From the NCBI GenBank assembly GCA_016929335.1, contig JAFGIY010000069.1, positions 1-32,155 on the forward strand: a stretch of DNA of 32,155 nt, in the 5' to 3' direction. Below are positions 24,937-32,131 of this stretch, one piece after another. The DNA is from Acidobacteriota bacterium (lineage in GTDB: Bacteria; Acidobacteriota; UBA6911). The first letter of the stretch is position 1. Every line of letters starts with the position of its first letter. The translations under genes were made by a program, and so were the position numbers. Under the pieces are notes generated by a model. It searched no databases, was not told where the DNA came from, and saw nothing but the letters and a program-made list of their open reading frames with translations.

Positions 24937-25350
24937 ATGGATATCACACTGATGAAGTCCGTACGCATCTATTTCATTACGATTCCCATCTTCTTCATCA
25001 TCGATCTGATATGGCTGGGCGTGGTGGCCAGGGGATTTTATCAGAAGCATCTGGGGTATCTGATGCGCACACCGATTAACTGGACCGCAGCCATCGTTTT
25101 CTACCTGCTGTTCATCATTGGGATTGTATTCTTTGCCGTCAGACCGGCGCTGGAAGCCCAGAGCCCGATGCGCGCCCTCATTTATGGCGCGCTATTCGGA
25201 TTTTTCACCTACGCCACATACGACCTGACCAACCTGGCTACCGTAAAGGACTGGCCGGTGATCGTTACCATAGTCGATCTGGCCTGGGGAACAGTTCTCT
25301 GCGGTGCAGTCGCCTGGGGAAGCTACCTCATTTCCAATAAATTCGTGTGA
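24937..25350 (+). CDS. DUF2177 membrane protein
   Basis: A 137-residue protein with four hydrophobic segments. The 'IDLIWLGVVARGFYQKHLG' start, 'ALFGFFTYATYDLTNLAT' in the middle and 'IVDLAWGTVLCGAVA' at the end are the DUF2177 hallmarks, with conserved acidic residues within helices. The function is unknown; the family commonly sits beside the flavin oxidoreductase/DUF1365/Cfa trio, and that is the case here. GGAG lies about seven bases before the ATG. The acidic residues inside the membrane could suit a transporter or lipid-handling role (inference). Confidence 0.93.
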   Translation: MDITLMKSVRIYFITIPIFFIIDLIWLGVVARGFYQKHLGYLMRTPINWTAAIVFYLLFIIGIVFFAVRPALEAQSPMRALIYGALFGFFTYATYDLTNLATVKDWPVIVTIVDLAWGTVLCGAVAWGSYLISNKFV

Positions 25351-25415
25351 TGCATTGCGGCCTTAATTGGCCGGTTTTATATGTCAGCAATGAACACACG
25401 TCAGGGGGAGCAAGA

Positions 25416-25937
25416 ATGGAAAGGACAATAGTGATGATGACAATGCTTCTGGGTTTTTTAGGATCCGGGACGGCTTCCGATCTGAAACCGGGCGATGCGG
25501 CTCCGGGGCTGAAGCTTAAAACCGATGAAGGTGCAAATTTCGATTTGCAGTCGCGAAAGGGCCAGTGGACCGTGCTTTACTTTTATCCCAAAGCGGACAC
25601 GCCCGGATGCACGAAGCAGGCCTGCGCCTTCCGCGACAACATAATGGAAATACGCAAGCTGGGGGCGGACATATTCGGCGTGAGCGCTGATGGCGTCGAT
25701 GCCCTGAAAAAATTCAAAAAGAATCACAATCTGAACTTCACATTGCTGGCCGATCCGGAACTGAATGCAATCAAAGCCTATGGAGCGAAAATGCCGGTTA
25801 TGAACATGTCGAAGCGATGGACTTTCATCATAGGTCCTGATCTGCGGATTCGCTCGATAGAAAAGGATGTCGATCCCGTCCTGGATGCCAAAAGGGTTGC
25901 GGAAAAAATAAGGGACATGCAATCCGGGCCCAGATAA
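25416..25937 (+). CDS. Exported thiol peroxidase of the BCP/PrxQ type
   Basis: A 173-residue peroxiredoxin that reduces hydroperoxides with thiol reductant. The peroxidatic Cys65 lies in 'DTPGCTKQACAFRD' and Cys70, five residues later, is the resolving cysteine typical of PrxQ. The 'FGVSADGVDALKKF' and 'PVMNMSKRWTFII' segments follow the usual fold. The first 20 residues are a hydrophobic signal ending in 'GTASDL', so the enzyme probably acts in the periplasm, which is unusual for BCP. The start at 25416 has GGGGAG upstream. It lies 65 bases after DUF2177 on the same strand and could be co-transcribed, putting lipid-peroxide removal in the island (inference). Confidence 0.93.
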   Translation: MERTIVMMTMLLGFLGSGTASDLKPGDAAPGLKLKTDEGANFDLQSRKGQWTVLYFYPKADTPGCTKQACAFRDNIMEIRKLGADIFGVSADGVDALKKFKKNHNLNFTLLADPELNAIKAYGAKMPVMNMSKRWTFIIGPDLRIRSIEKDVDPVLDAKRVAEKIRDMQSGPR

Positions 25938-25971
25938 AGCAGGCGGCGAATTTGCACAAATCATCCGACCA

Positions 25972-26661
25972 TCACTGCTTTTTCAGACGGTCTTTGAATA
26001 TTTTGCGGAATTTCTCGATCTTGGGCGTGATGACGACAGAGCAGTAGCTCTTTGATGGATTGTTGTCGTAATAATTCTGGTGATAATCCTCCGCGGGCCA
26101 GAACCGGGTAAACGGAACGATCTCGGTTATGATTGGTCGATTCCAGATGCGCTCGGCGTCCAGCTTGCTTTTGTACGATTCCGCCAGTTTCTTCTGCTCT
26201 GCATCATGGTAAAAGATCACCGAACGATATTGCGGACCGATATCGTTCCCCTGGCGGTTCTTCGTCGTCGGATCGTGGGTTTTCCAGAAGACTTCGAGCA
26301 GAGCATCGTAGGATACCTTTGAGGGATCGTAAGTGATCTGAATCGATTCTGCATGTCCGGTAGTGCCCGTGCATACCTGTTCATAAGTAGGATTCTCAAC
26401 ATGGCCTCCCGAATAACCAGAGACCGCTTTTTCAACGCCATCCAGCCTTTCGAATATCGCTTCCGTGCACCAGAAGCAGCCGCTTCCGAAGGTCGCCAGT
26501 TTGAACCCGGTCTTTTGATTCATGCTATTTTTGTTAACCTCTTTTTGGGGTGAACGGGAAGGCTCTCCGTCAGGAATTCCGCCGCGGGAAACAGACCTGT
26601 TGCCGTAGCCAAAGCCCGCCGGTAATAACAGAAGGAATCCGGTTATCAGCAGCCTGTTCAT
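25972..26661 (-). CDS. msrA: Peptide-methionine (S)-S-oxide reductase, exported
   Basis: MsrA repairs oxidised methionines. The catalytic Cys62 is in 'GSGCFWCTEAIF'; 'GYSGGHVENPTYEQVCTG', 'GHAESIQITYDP', 'WPAEDYHQNYY' and the C-terminal 'YCSVVI' segment follow the family. The protein starts with a hydrophobic signal (MNRLLITGFLLLLPAG) and a short polar linker, so it is probably exported or membrane-anchored. The start at 26661 has GGAGG eight bases upstream. It converges on the peroxiredoxin gene (gap 34 bases). MsrB is not seen nearby. Together with the peroxiredoxin and the Mo oxidoreductase, it forms an envelope oxidant-repair group. Confidence 0.96.
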   Translation of the reverse strand: MNRLLITGFLLLLPAGFGYGNRSVSRGGIPDGEPSRSPQKEVNKNSMNQKTGFKLATFGSGCFWCTEAIFERLDGVEKAVSGYSGGHVENPTYEQVCTGTTGHAESIQITYDPSKVSYDALLEVFWKTHDPTTKNRQGNDIGPQYRSVIFYHDAEQKKLAESYKSKLDAERIWNRPIITEIVPFTRFWPAEDYHQNYYDNNPSKSYCSVVITPKIEKFRKIFKDRLKKQ

Positions 26662-26870
26662 TACAGGGCCTCCATCATTTCCATGATAATTGTAACAAAC
26701 CTGCCTCTCTGCGTCAGGACGGCAAAATTTTGACTGGGGCGGCATTGCAGAGGAATGGCAGGAGGGAGTAATATTTATTGGAAGTGTGGCTTGGACGGTT
26801 TTCGAGGAGAATCAACCGCTTTTGGATTCAGCTCCCGGTTAGGAAATCCGCCGTTTAGCAAAGCTTTCCG

Positions 26871-27365
26871 ATGAATTCGATGTTCGCCACAGAGGGGAAT
26901 TTCTTGCGGAATACCAAGGAAAAGCTGCTGGCCTTTATGACGATGGGCATTACCCCGGAAAGGCTTGCGCTCTGCATAGCGCTGGGCATCACCCTTGGCC
27001 TGGTGCCCGCGCTGGGCACGACAACCCTGCTCTGCACGCTGACGGCCTTTGTCTTTCGACTGAATCTTGCCGCAATTTTGCTGGTGAATTATTTCGTTTA
27101 TCCTCTTCAACTGGCTATGCTGGTCCCCTTCATGCGGGCCGGTGAAAAGCTGTTTGGCGCCAAACCTCTCGAACTGTCCGTGGAATTGATTCAAAGCATG
27201 TTGAAGACCGATTTATGGGGGGCTGTTTTTGGCTTATGGAAGGCGACCATGCACGCCGTGACGGCATGGATTCTGATCGCTCCGATATTGATCGCGCTGC
27301 TCTATATCATCGTGATGCCGCTTCTGAAGAGGCTCAGCCCGAAACGTCTGAGCCATGCGTCGTGA
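26871..27365 (+). CDS. DUF2062 membrane protein
   Basis: A 164-residue protein with three hydrophobic stretches and the DUF2062 pattern 'ALCIALGITLGLVPALGTT' (about 33-51), then 'NLAAILLVNYFVYPLQ' and a hydrophobic end. The family is uncharacterised; some members are fused to glycosyltransferases. It is divergent from msrA (209 bases, no clear promoter) and convergent with the E1 beta gene (77 bases). No functional link to either neighbour is visible. Confidence 0.88.
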   Translation: MNSMFATEGNFLRNTKEKLLAFMTMGITPERLALCIALGITLGLVPALGTTTLLCTLTAFVFRLNLAAILLVNYFVYPLQLAMLVPFMRAGEKLFGAKPLELSVELIQSMLKTDLWGAVFGLWKATMHAVTAWILIAPILIALLYIIVMPLLKRLSPKRLSHAS

Positions 27366-27442
27366 ATGCAATTGGTGTAATTCGCGGCCTGGTTTCCTGA
27401 ATAATTTGAAAAGGTGTATCCGATATACTGCACTCAATACTG

Positions 27443-28399
27443 CTACGCGCCCATCACCCCCCGTACGGCAGCCTCGATTTTAGCCTTATCGGGGATGGCG
27501 AATTTTTCCATGGGCGGGCTGAAGGGAATGGGTATATCCAGACCGCAGACTCTGGCCGGAGCGGCCTTCAGTCGGCGGAAAAGGGCTTTGTCCGAGGTCA
27601 CCAGGGCAATAATTTCGGCTGCAACGCCGCAGGTCTGACAGGCCTCGTCCACCACGACGAGGCGGCCCGTTTTGTTCACTGATTTGAGAATGGCTTCTCT
27701 ATCCAAGGGCACGAGTGTTCTTGGATCGATGATTTCCGCAGAAACACCCTCTTTATCCAGCTTCCCGGCGGCTTCCATTGCGTCATAAGCCATCTTGGCA
27801 AACGCCACGACGGTTACGTCCGTGCCTTCCTTCCGTATGGCGGCCTTGCCGAAGGGAATGAAATATTCCTCCTCCGGCACTTCTCCCTTAGTGCTTCCCA
27901 GCAGGTTATGCTCAAATGAAATGACGGGATTATTTTCCCGCAGGGCGGTCTTGAATAAGCCCTTGGCATCATATGGCGTCGTCGGCAGAATTATTTTCAA
28001 TCCCGGCACATTCATATACATGGAGTAAGGGCTTATGGAATGTTCGGCGGCGGCCGAGATCCCGGCTCCTACGGTCATGCGATACAAAATAGGGAATTTT
28101 GCCTGACCTCCGAACATATAGGTGATTTTTGCGGCGTGATTCATCAACTGATCCAGTGCGACAAAGCCGAAGGTCGCCATGCGCAGATTCGCAACTGCAC
28201 GGAATCCGGATCCTGCGAGCCCTATACAGGCGCCTACGAAATTATTTTCGGCGATCGGGGTTACGCGTATCCGCTCAGCTCCAAACTCCTGCTGCAATTC
28301 GATCGGCAGGTCCGTCGACAGGTGAACCGTTTTTGGATTCCTGCGGAATTCCTCCCGGATTGCTTCCAGGGCTGCCTGTTCCAATGTAATTTCTCTCAT
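27443..28399 (-). CDS. 2-oxoacid/acetoin dehydrogenase E1 component, beta subunit
   Basis: A 318-residue thiamine-diphosphate enzyme subunit that pairs with E1 alpha to decarboxylate a 2-oxo acid or acetoin and pass the acyl group to E2 lipoamide. Typical are 'ENNFVGACIGLAGSGFRAVA', 'PILYRMTVGAGISAAAEHS', 'ISFEHNLLG' and the C-terminal transketolase domain with 'VVDEACQTCGVAAEI'. AGGAGA lies eight bases before the ATG. It is encoded 39 bases downstream of E1 alpha. Pyruvate, branched-chain or acetoin cannot be told apart by eye. Confidence 0.95.
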   Translation of the reverse strand: MREITLEQAALEAIREEFRRNPKTVHLSTDLPIELQQEFGAERIRVTPIAENNFVGACIGLAGSGFRAVANLRMATFGFVALDQLMNHAAKITYMFGGQAKFPILYRMTVGAGISAAAEHSISPYSMYMNVPGLKIILPTTPYDAKGLFKTALRENNPVISFEHNLLGSTKGEVPEEEYFIPFGKAAIRKEGTDVTVVAFAKMAYDAMEAAGKLDKEGVSAEIIDPRTLVPLDREAILKSVNKTGRLVVVDEACQTCGVAAEIIALVTSDKALFRRLKAAPARVCGLDIPIPFSPPMEKFAIPDKAKIEAAVRGVMGA

Positions 28400-28438
28400 T
28401 TATATCTCTCCTGCTGCTGTGAAAAACGCAGTCCTGCA

Positions 28439-29404
28439 TCAGGCTGAGTAGACGTCATTCAGTGCATCCTCAGGGGCCGGATAAGGGCTTTCAACTGCAA
28501 ATGCGACGGCTTCGTCAATCTTTGCCAACACTTTTTTGTTGATCGATTCAAGGTCCGATCGAGACAAAATTCCCTGCTGAAGCAATTTCGCTTCGAATGC
28601 GGCAACGGGGCATTTTTTCTTCCATGCTTCGACTTCTTCCGTCGGCCGAAGGTCTTCGAGCGCCATGGACAGAAAATGTTTATGCCAGCGATATGTCATG
28701 CATTCCAGGAAATATGGGCCTTCTCCCTTTCTAAGAAGCGCGACCGCTTCTCCGGCTGCCTGGTGGACAATCTCGACATCATTGCCGTAAACCGACCTGT
28801 TTTTGATGTGATAGGCTTCCGGGATTCGTGTGATGTCCTTTGCCGACATCGCATAGCTTGCCGCGGTATTCACGCCGTAATGATTATTTTCACAGACGAA
28901 GAGCAACGGCAGTTTATAGATGCCTGCCAGGTTAAGCGCTTCGTGGAATTCTCCTTCGTTGCAGGCGCCGTCGCCGAAGAACACTACCGCAACGTTCCCC
29001 TTTTTCTCGAGCTGGGCGGCGATGGCGGCGCCGCTGGCAATCGGCAGGCCGGCTCCGACGATCCCATCCGCTCCCAGCATGCCGATACTGAAGTCCGCGA
29101 TATGCATCGATCCGCCTTTGCCTTTGCAGTAGCCGGTTTTTTTGCCGTAGATCTCGGCCATCATCCTCTTCATGTCGGCGCCTTTTGCGATGCAATGGCC
29201 GTGGCCGCGGTGATTGCTGACAATGCGGTCCTCTTTGGTCAGATGCGCACACACTCCGGTCGCGATCGCTTCCTGGCCGATATAGGAATGGACGAAACCC
29301 ACGAGGTTCCCGGCAAAAAACTCCTTGTAGGCCCGTTCCTCAAAGCGCCGGATTGTCAGCATTGTCGTGTATAGGTCGATCAACGTCTGTTTATTTAAAG
29401 CCAA
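28439..29404 (-). CDS. 2-oxoacid/acetoin dehydrogenase E1 component, alpha subunit
   Basis: Alpha subunit of about 321 residues. The thiamine-diphosphate site is clear: 'GDGACNEGEFHEALN' and 'ENNHYGVNT' further on, with 'SNHRGHGHCIAKGADM' as the lid region; 'IRRFEERAYKEFF' opens the protein. The start was set to the TTG at 29404 because GGGAGG lies six bases upstream; an ATG at 29422 would add six residues but has no site. No E2 (lipoamide acyltransferase) or E3 gene follows, so this pair must use partners encoded elsewhere, or serve a different reaction. Transcribed with E1 beta. Confidence 0.94.
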   Translation of the reverse strand: MALNKQTLIDLYTTMLTIRRFEERAYKEFFAGNLVGFVHSYIGQEAIATGVCAHLTKEDRIVSNHRGHGHCIAKGADMKRMMAEIYGKKTGYCKGKGGSMHIADFSIGMLGADGIVGAGLPIASGAAIAAQLEKKGNVAVVFFGDGACNEGEFHEALNLAGIYKLPLLFVCENNHYGVNTAASYAMSAKDITRIPEAYHIKNRSVYGNDVEIVHQAAGEAVALLRKGEGPYFLECMTYRWHKHFLSMALEDLRPTEEVEAWKKKCPVAAFEAKLLQQGILSRSDLESINKKVLAKIDEAVAFAVESPYPAPEDALNDVYSA

Positions 29405-29540
29405 GTCATACCTCCCATTCATTACGAAGGCAAAACTGCATTATCGGGGACTTATAGGCCATGGCGGCTGGTTGATGCAAGCCGAAATTTGCCCGAAGCT
29501 TCGGTTCTGTATCCGAAGCTCATTGTGCGAGAAAAAATGG

Positions 29541-29574
29541 ATTCAGTCACGGATTTTCACGGATTCACACAGAT
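29541..29574. repeat. AATCCGTG-type dispersed repeat
   Basis: 'GTCACGGATTTTCACGG' and 'ATTCACACAGAT' form two imperfect tandem units; the inverse partly matches 21476-21510. Within the 29405-29679 gap this and the hairpin at 29591-29623 are the only features I can support. Confidence 0.5.
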
Positions 29575-29590
29575 AGCGAATATTGCAGCC

Positions 29591-29623
29591 GGCCAGTGCA
29601 TGATACAGTGCTTTGCACTGGCC
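29591..29623. terminator. Strong hairpin downstream of the DUF169 gene
   Basis: Perfect ten-base arms GGCCAGTGCA / TGCACTGGCC with a 13-base loop. It lies about 57 bases past the end of the DUF169 gene on the minus strand, where a terminator would be expected, but no T-run follows, so it could equally be a repeat. Confidence 0.4.
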
Positions 29624-29679
29624 CGTGGTTTGATACAAGCGGATAAATCCGCGGAGATCGGCTTGAATCCCTGGTTCTC

Positions 29680-30612
29680 CTATTTGGGGGTGTCCAGACC
29701 CCACTTTTTAAAATAATCCAGATAGAATGGAGGTTGCTGAAAATCGCCCTTCAGCTCACGGCCGAAACTGCGGTATCCCATACCCATTTTTTCGTAATGA
29801 TACACCCCATCCATAAATTCCTTCATCCTGCCTGCCGGGACGGTGAAAATCATCTCATCGTCCCCGACGGCGGCTCTCTCGTAATCTCCGGGATCGGGTA
29901 CGGTCACATAACATTCACCGTTTAAAAGAGACGGTACGATGGAATGCACGCAGGACCAGATCGGATCAAGAGTGGATGTGACCCGGCGTCCGTTCTTGAG
30001 CATCAGGGCGAAAAGCATATGGCGCAGCTGCGATGCGTTGCAGTAAATCATCGTGAGATCCGGCGAAAAATTGGCCTTATGAAGCGGCGCCAGAACCATT
30101 CCGGCATATTTGCCGTACGGCAGGAGCGCTATGTCTTTGGTGCGTTGTTTGGCGGCTTCCTTGTTCTGAACAAAGAATGCGCTTCCGGATCCCTCCAGAA
30201 AATCCTGGGGAGGTTCGACGAGCCCGTATCCGATGATGGGTTCGAAACACCAGTGATCCTCAATAAACATTGCCAGTGCTGTTCCACGCCGTCGCACAAT
30301 GCCGAAGGCCTGGCAGGCGGCATAATGCGTTTTGAGATCCTTTTTCGGTCTTACGGCACCCTGTGGAATTTCGCTTGTGTCCTTCAGCATTTTTATTGCG
30401 ATCGGATATGTTCTCAGAACCATCATGTTTAAAAGATCGGAGCCATAGGTGTTCACCGTTTCTCTGGGAATCTCCGGCTTTTCTCCGGATTGCCCGGCAG
30501 CGGCCTGAGCGACATTCGTGAGGCCGGCCGACCCGGCTACAGCCGCGGCGGCCGCGCCGGCGACAAAATTCCTTCGTGTCAATCCCCGCGGTGCTGATTT
30601 GGCAGTGCACAT
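29680..30612 (-). CDS. Tat-exported DUF169 protein
   Basis: A 310-residue protein with a clear twin-arginine signal ('LTRRNFVAGAAAAAVAG', about 11-27; cleavage probably after AQA) followed by a DUF169 domain (about 55-290). DUF169 (COG2043) is uncharacterised and usually cytoplasmic. Its conserved cysteines are present: Cys100 in 'YAACQAFG', Cys122 in 'DHWCFEP', Cys191, Cys221 and Cys234 ('NGECYV'). A Tat signal implies export in the folded state, often with a cofactor, and the cysteines could bind metal or Fe-S (inference). The start at 30612 has AAAGGAGA eight bases upstream; a longer frame to 30651 lacks a site. It is encoded 67 bases downstream of the ZIP transporter. Confidence 0.9.
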   Translation of the reverse strand: MCTAKSAPRGLTRRNFVAGAAAAAVAGSAGLTNVAQAAAGQSGEKPEIPRETVNTYGSDLLNMMVLRTYPIAIKMLKDTSEIPQGAVRPKKDLKTHYAACQAFGIVRRRGTALAMFIEDHWCFEPIIGYGLVEPPQDFLEGSGSAFFVQNKEAAKQRTKDIALLPYGKYAGMVLAPLHKANFSPDLTMIYCNASQLRHMLFALMLKNGRRVTSTLDPIWSCVHSIVPSLLNGECYVTVPDPGDYERAAVGDDEMIFTVPAGRMKEFMDGVYHYEKMGMGYRSFGRELKGDFQQPPFYLDYFKKWGLDTPK

Positions 30613-30679
30613 AATCGTCTCTCCTTTAATAAATGACTTCTTTAACCGCATAATCTGCGGCTTTTTCGGGCGGCGCGGC

Positions 30680-31540
30680 TTATGACTTCAAAAGCAGCAG
30701 GCTTGCGGCCATCACCGCCATTCCGCCGACGATCCCGGCCAGGACCTCGTGGCTTTTCCCGTATTGGCGCGCTGTAGGCAGCAGTTCATCGATCGAGATA
30801 TAAACCATAATGCCGGCAACGCCCGCGAAGATTAGACCGATGATTTTCGGCGGCAGCAGCCAGCCCAGCATCAGGGCGGCCACCAGTCCGCCCACCGGCT
30901 CTGCCAGTCCGGACAAAAAAGAATATACGAAAGCGCGTCCGCGCCGGCCCGTGGCAAAGAAGATGGGGACCGAGACACTGATGCCTTCCGGAATGTTGTG
31001 CAGTGAGATGGCGATAGCGATGGCTACACCGGTGGCCGGATCTTCCAGCGCTGAAAGAAACGTTGCCATCCCTTCCGGAAAGTTATGGATGGCAATAGCC
31101 ATCGCGGTGAACAATCCCATCCGCCGGAGTTGTTGATGCTCGACGCCGGGTTGGGCGTCTGTCCCGTGGTTCGCCTTCAGTTGCTTCAGATCGGCTTCGG
31201 CGCGCAGTTCGTGCGGATTCTCTGCCTTGGGGACCAGTGCGTCGATGATGGCCATGAAGATCAAGCCGCCGAAAAAGCCGAGGTTGGACAGCAGGGCAGC
31301 CGTTGTGCCGGGGTAACTCCTCCCAAGGCTTTCGGCCGATTTGGGCAGAATATCCACAAACGACACATAAAGCATGACGCCGGCTGAAAATGCCAGCGAC
31401 CAGGCCAGAAATCTCAGGTGAGTGCGTTTGGCAAAGAAAGCCAGGGCACTGCCCAGGCCGGTAACAAGACCCGCCACTAACGTCAGGCTGAACGCGAACC
31501 TCAGTTCCCCGGATGTGAAGATCGTCAGTGAATGTACCAT
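30680..31540 (-). CDS. zupT: ZIP family divalent metal transporter (ZupT-like)
   Basis: An inner-membrane importer of zinc or other divalent metals (ZIP family). At 286 residues it has eight hydrophobic segments and both metal-site motifs, 'HNFPEG' (in the fourth helix) and 'HNIPEG' (fifth helix), as well as an extended cytoplasmic loop before them with histidines. The start was set to ATG 31540 (AAGG upstream); a TTG nine codons earlier is less likely. Metal identity (Zn, Fe, Mn) is not determined by the motifs. It could supply metal to the exported DUF169 protein downstream (inference). Confidence 0.94.
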   Translation of the reverse strand: MVHSLTIFTSGELRFAFSLTLVAGLVTGLGSALAFFAKRTHLRFLAWSLAFSAGVMLYVSFVDILPKSAESLGRSYPGTTAALLSNLGFFGGLIFMAIIDALVPKAENPHELRAEADLKQLKANHGTDAQPGVEHQQLRRMGLFTAMAIAIHNFPEGMATFLSALEDPATGVAIAIAISLHNIPEGISVSVPIFFATGRRGRAFVYSFLSGLAEPVGGLVAALMLGWLLPPKIIGLIFAGVAGIMVYISIDELLPTARQYGKSHEVLAGIVGGMAVMAASLLLLKS

Positions 31541-31702
31541 TTGTGGCCGGCCTTCATAACAGCACAACCGATCGAGCAGCGCCTGTACCCATACACAGTC
31601 CGCTCCCGGAAATTGGCATTCTATTACGGTATCGCTGCATGAGAACGCGAATTCGCCGCCGGCAATTCTTGGGATATCTGCATAACACCATATGCCATGT
31701 GG

Positions 31703-31801
31703 GTCGCGGCTTCAGCCGCGACGCGCAATAAATCCCATGTGTAAGAGATATTTATGCCTGATCTTCTGATTGCACCAATATGTCGCGGCTGAAGCCGCGA
31801 C
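31703..31801. repeat. Inverted pair of GTCGCGGC palindromes
   Basis: GTCGCGGCTTCAGCCGCGAC (31703-31722) and its near copy with a GA/TC loop change (31782-31801), flanked by CCATGTG and CATGG so that the two halves are themselves inverted. The 59 bases between carry no gene. The same palindrome is at 21407-21424. Confidence 0.75.
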
Positions 31802-31832
31802 ATGGAGTTCATACATATTTGGGGGAGAGGAA

Positions 31833-31931
31833 CGTCCCGTCAGGGACGGAATGATTTTAGCCCGGCACTTTTAGTGCCGGGATCCCGGGACCGCCGAAAA
31901 TAAACAGCCGAGTCCCGTAGGGACGATTGAA
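31833..31931. repeat. Three-hairpin composite repeat, copy 1
   Basis: Three hairpins in a row: CGTCCC/GGGACG (31833-31848), CCCGGCACT/AGTGCCGGG (31861-31881, preceded by ATTTTAG) and GTCCC/GGGAC (31912-31924), closed by GATTGAA. A second copy lies inverted at 32045-32131. The structure, not the sequence, is what is kept, which suggests a structured RNA or a mobile palindromic unit. Confidence 0.85.
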
Positions 31932-32044
31932 TTCACCCCCAAACACATTTTTCATCATATTCAATGCCATTTAGAAAAGACAGGTGTTCCTCCTGATAAT
32001 GTGGATAAAAAAAAACGTATAGGAGTTGGCCACTAACGTATCCT

Positions 32045-32131
32045 TTCAATCGTCCCTACGGGACTCGTTTTTTACCACTGAATCCCGGCGCTGAAGCGCC
32101 GGGCTAAAATCAACTCGTCCCTAACGGGACG
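32045..32131. repeat. Three-hairpin composite repeat, copy 2 (inverted)
   Basis: Hairpins GTCCC/GGGAC (32052-32064), CCCGGCGCT/AGCGCCGGG (32084-32103) and CGTCCC/GGGACG (32116-32131), the reverse order of copy 1. The spacer 31932-32044 (113 bases, AT-rich) holds no gene. Compared with copy 1, the middle stem shows A-to-G on one side and T-to-C on the other, so pairing is kept. Confidence 0.85.

Noticed and set aside
30645..30665. CCGCA-TAATC-TGCGG hairpin followed by CTTTTT on the plus strand
   Set aside because: No plus-strand gene ends before it, and on the minus strand there is no T-run, so it is not a credible terminator.
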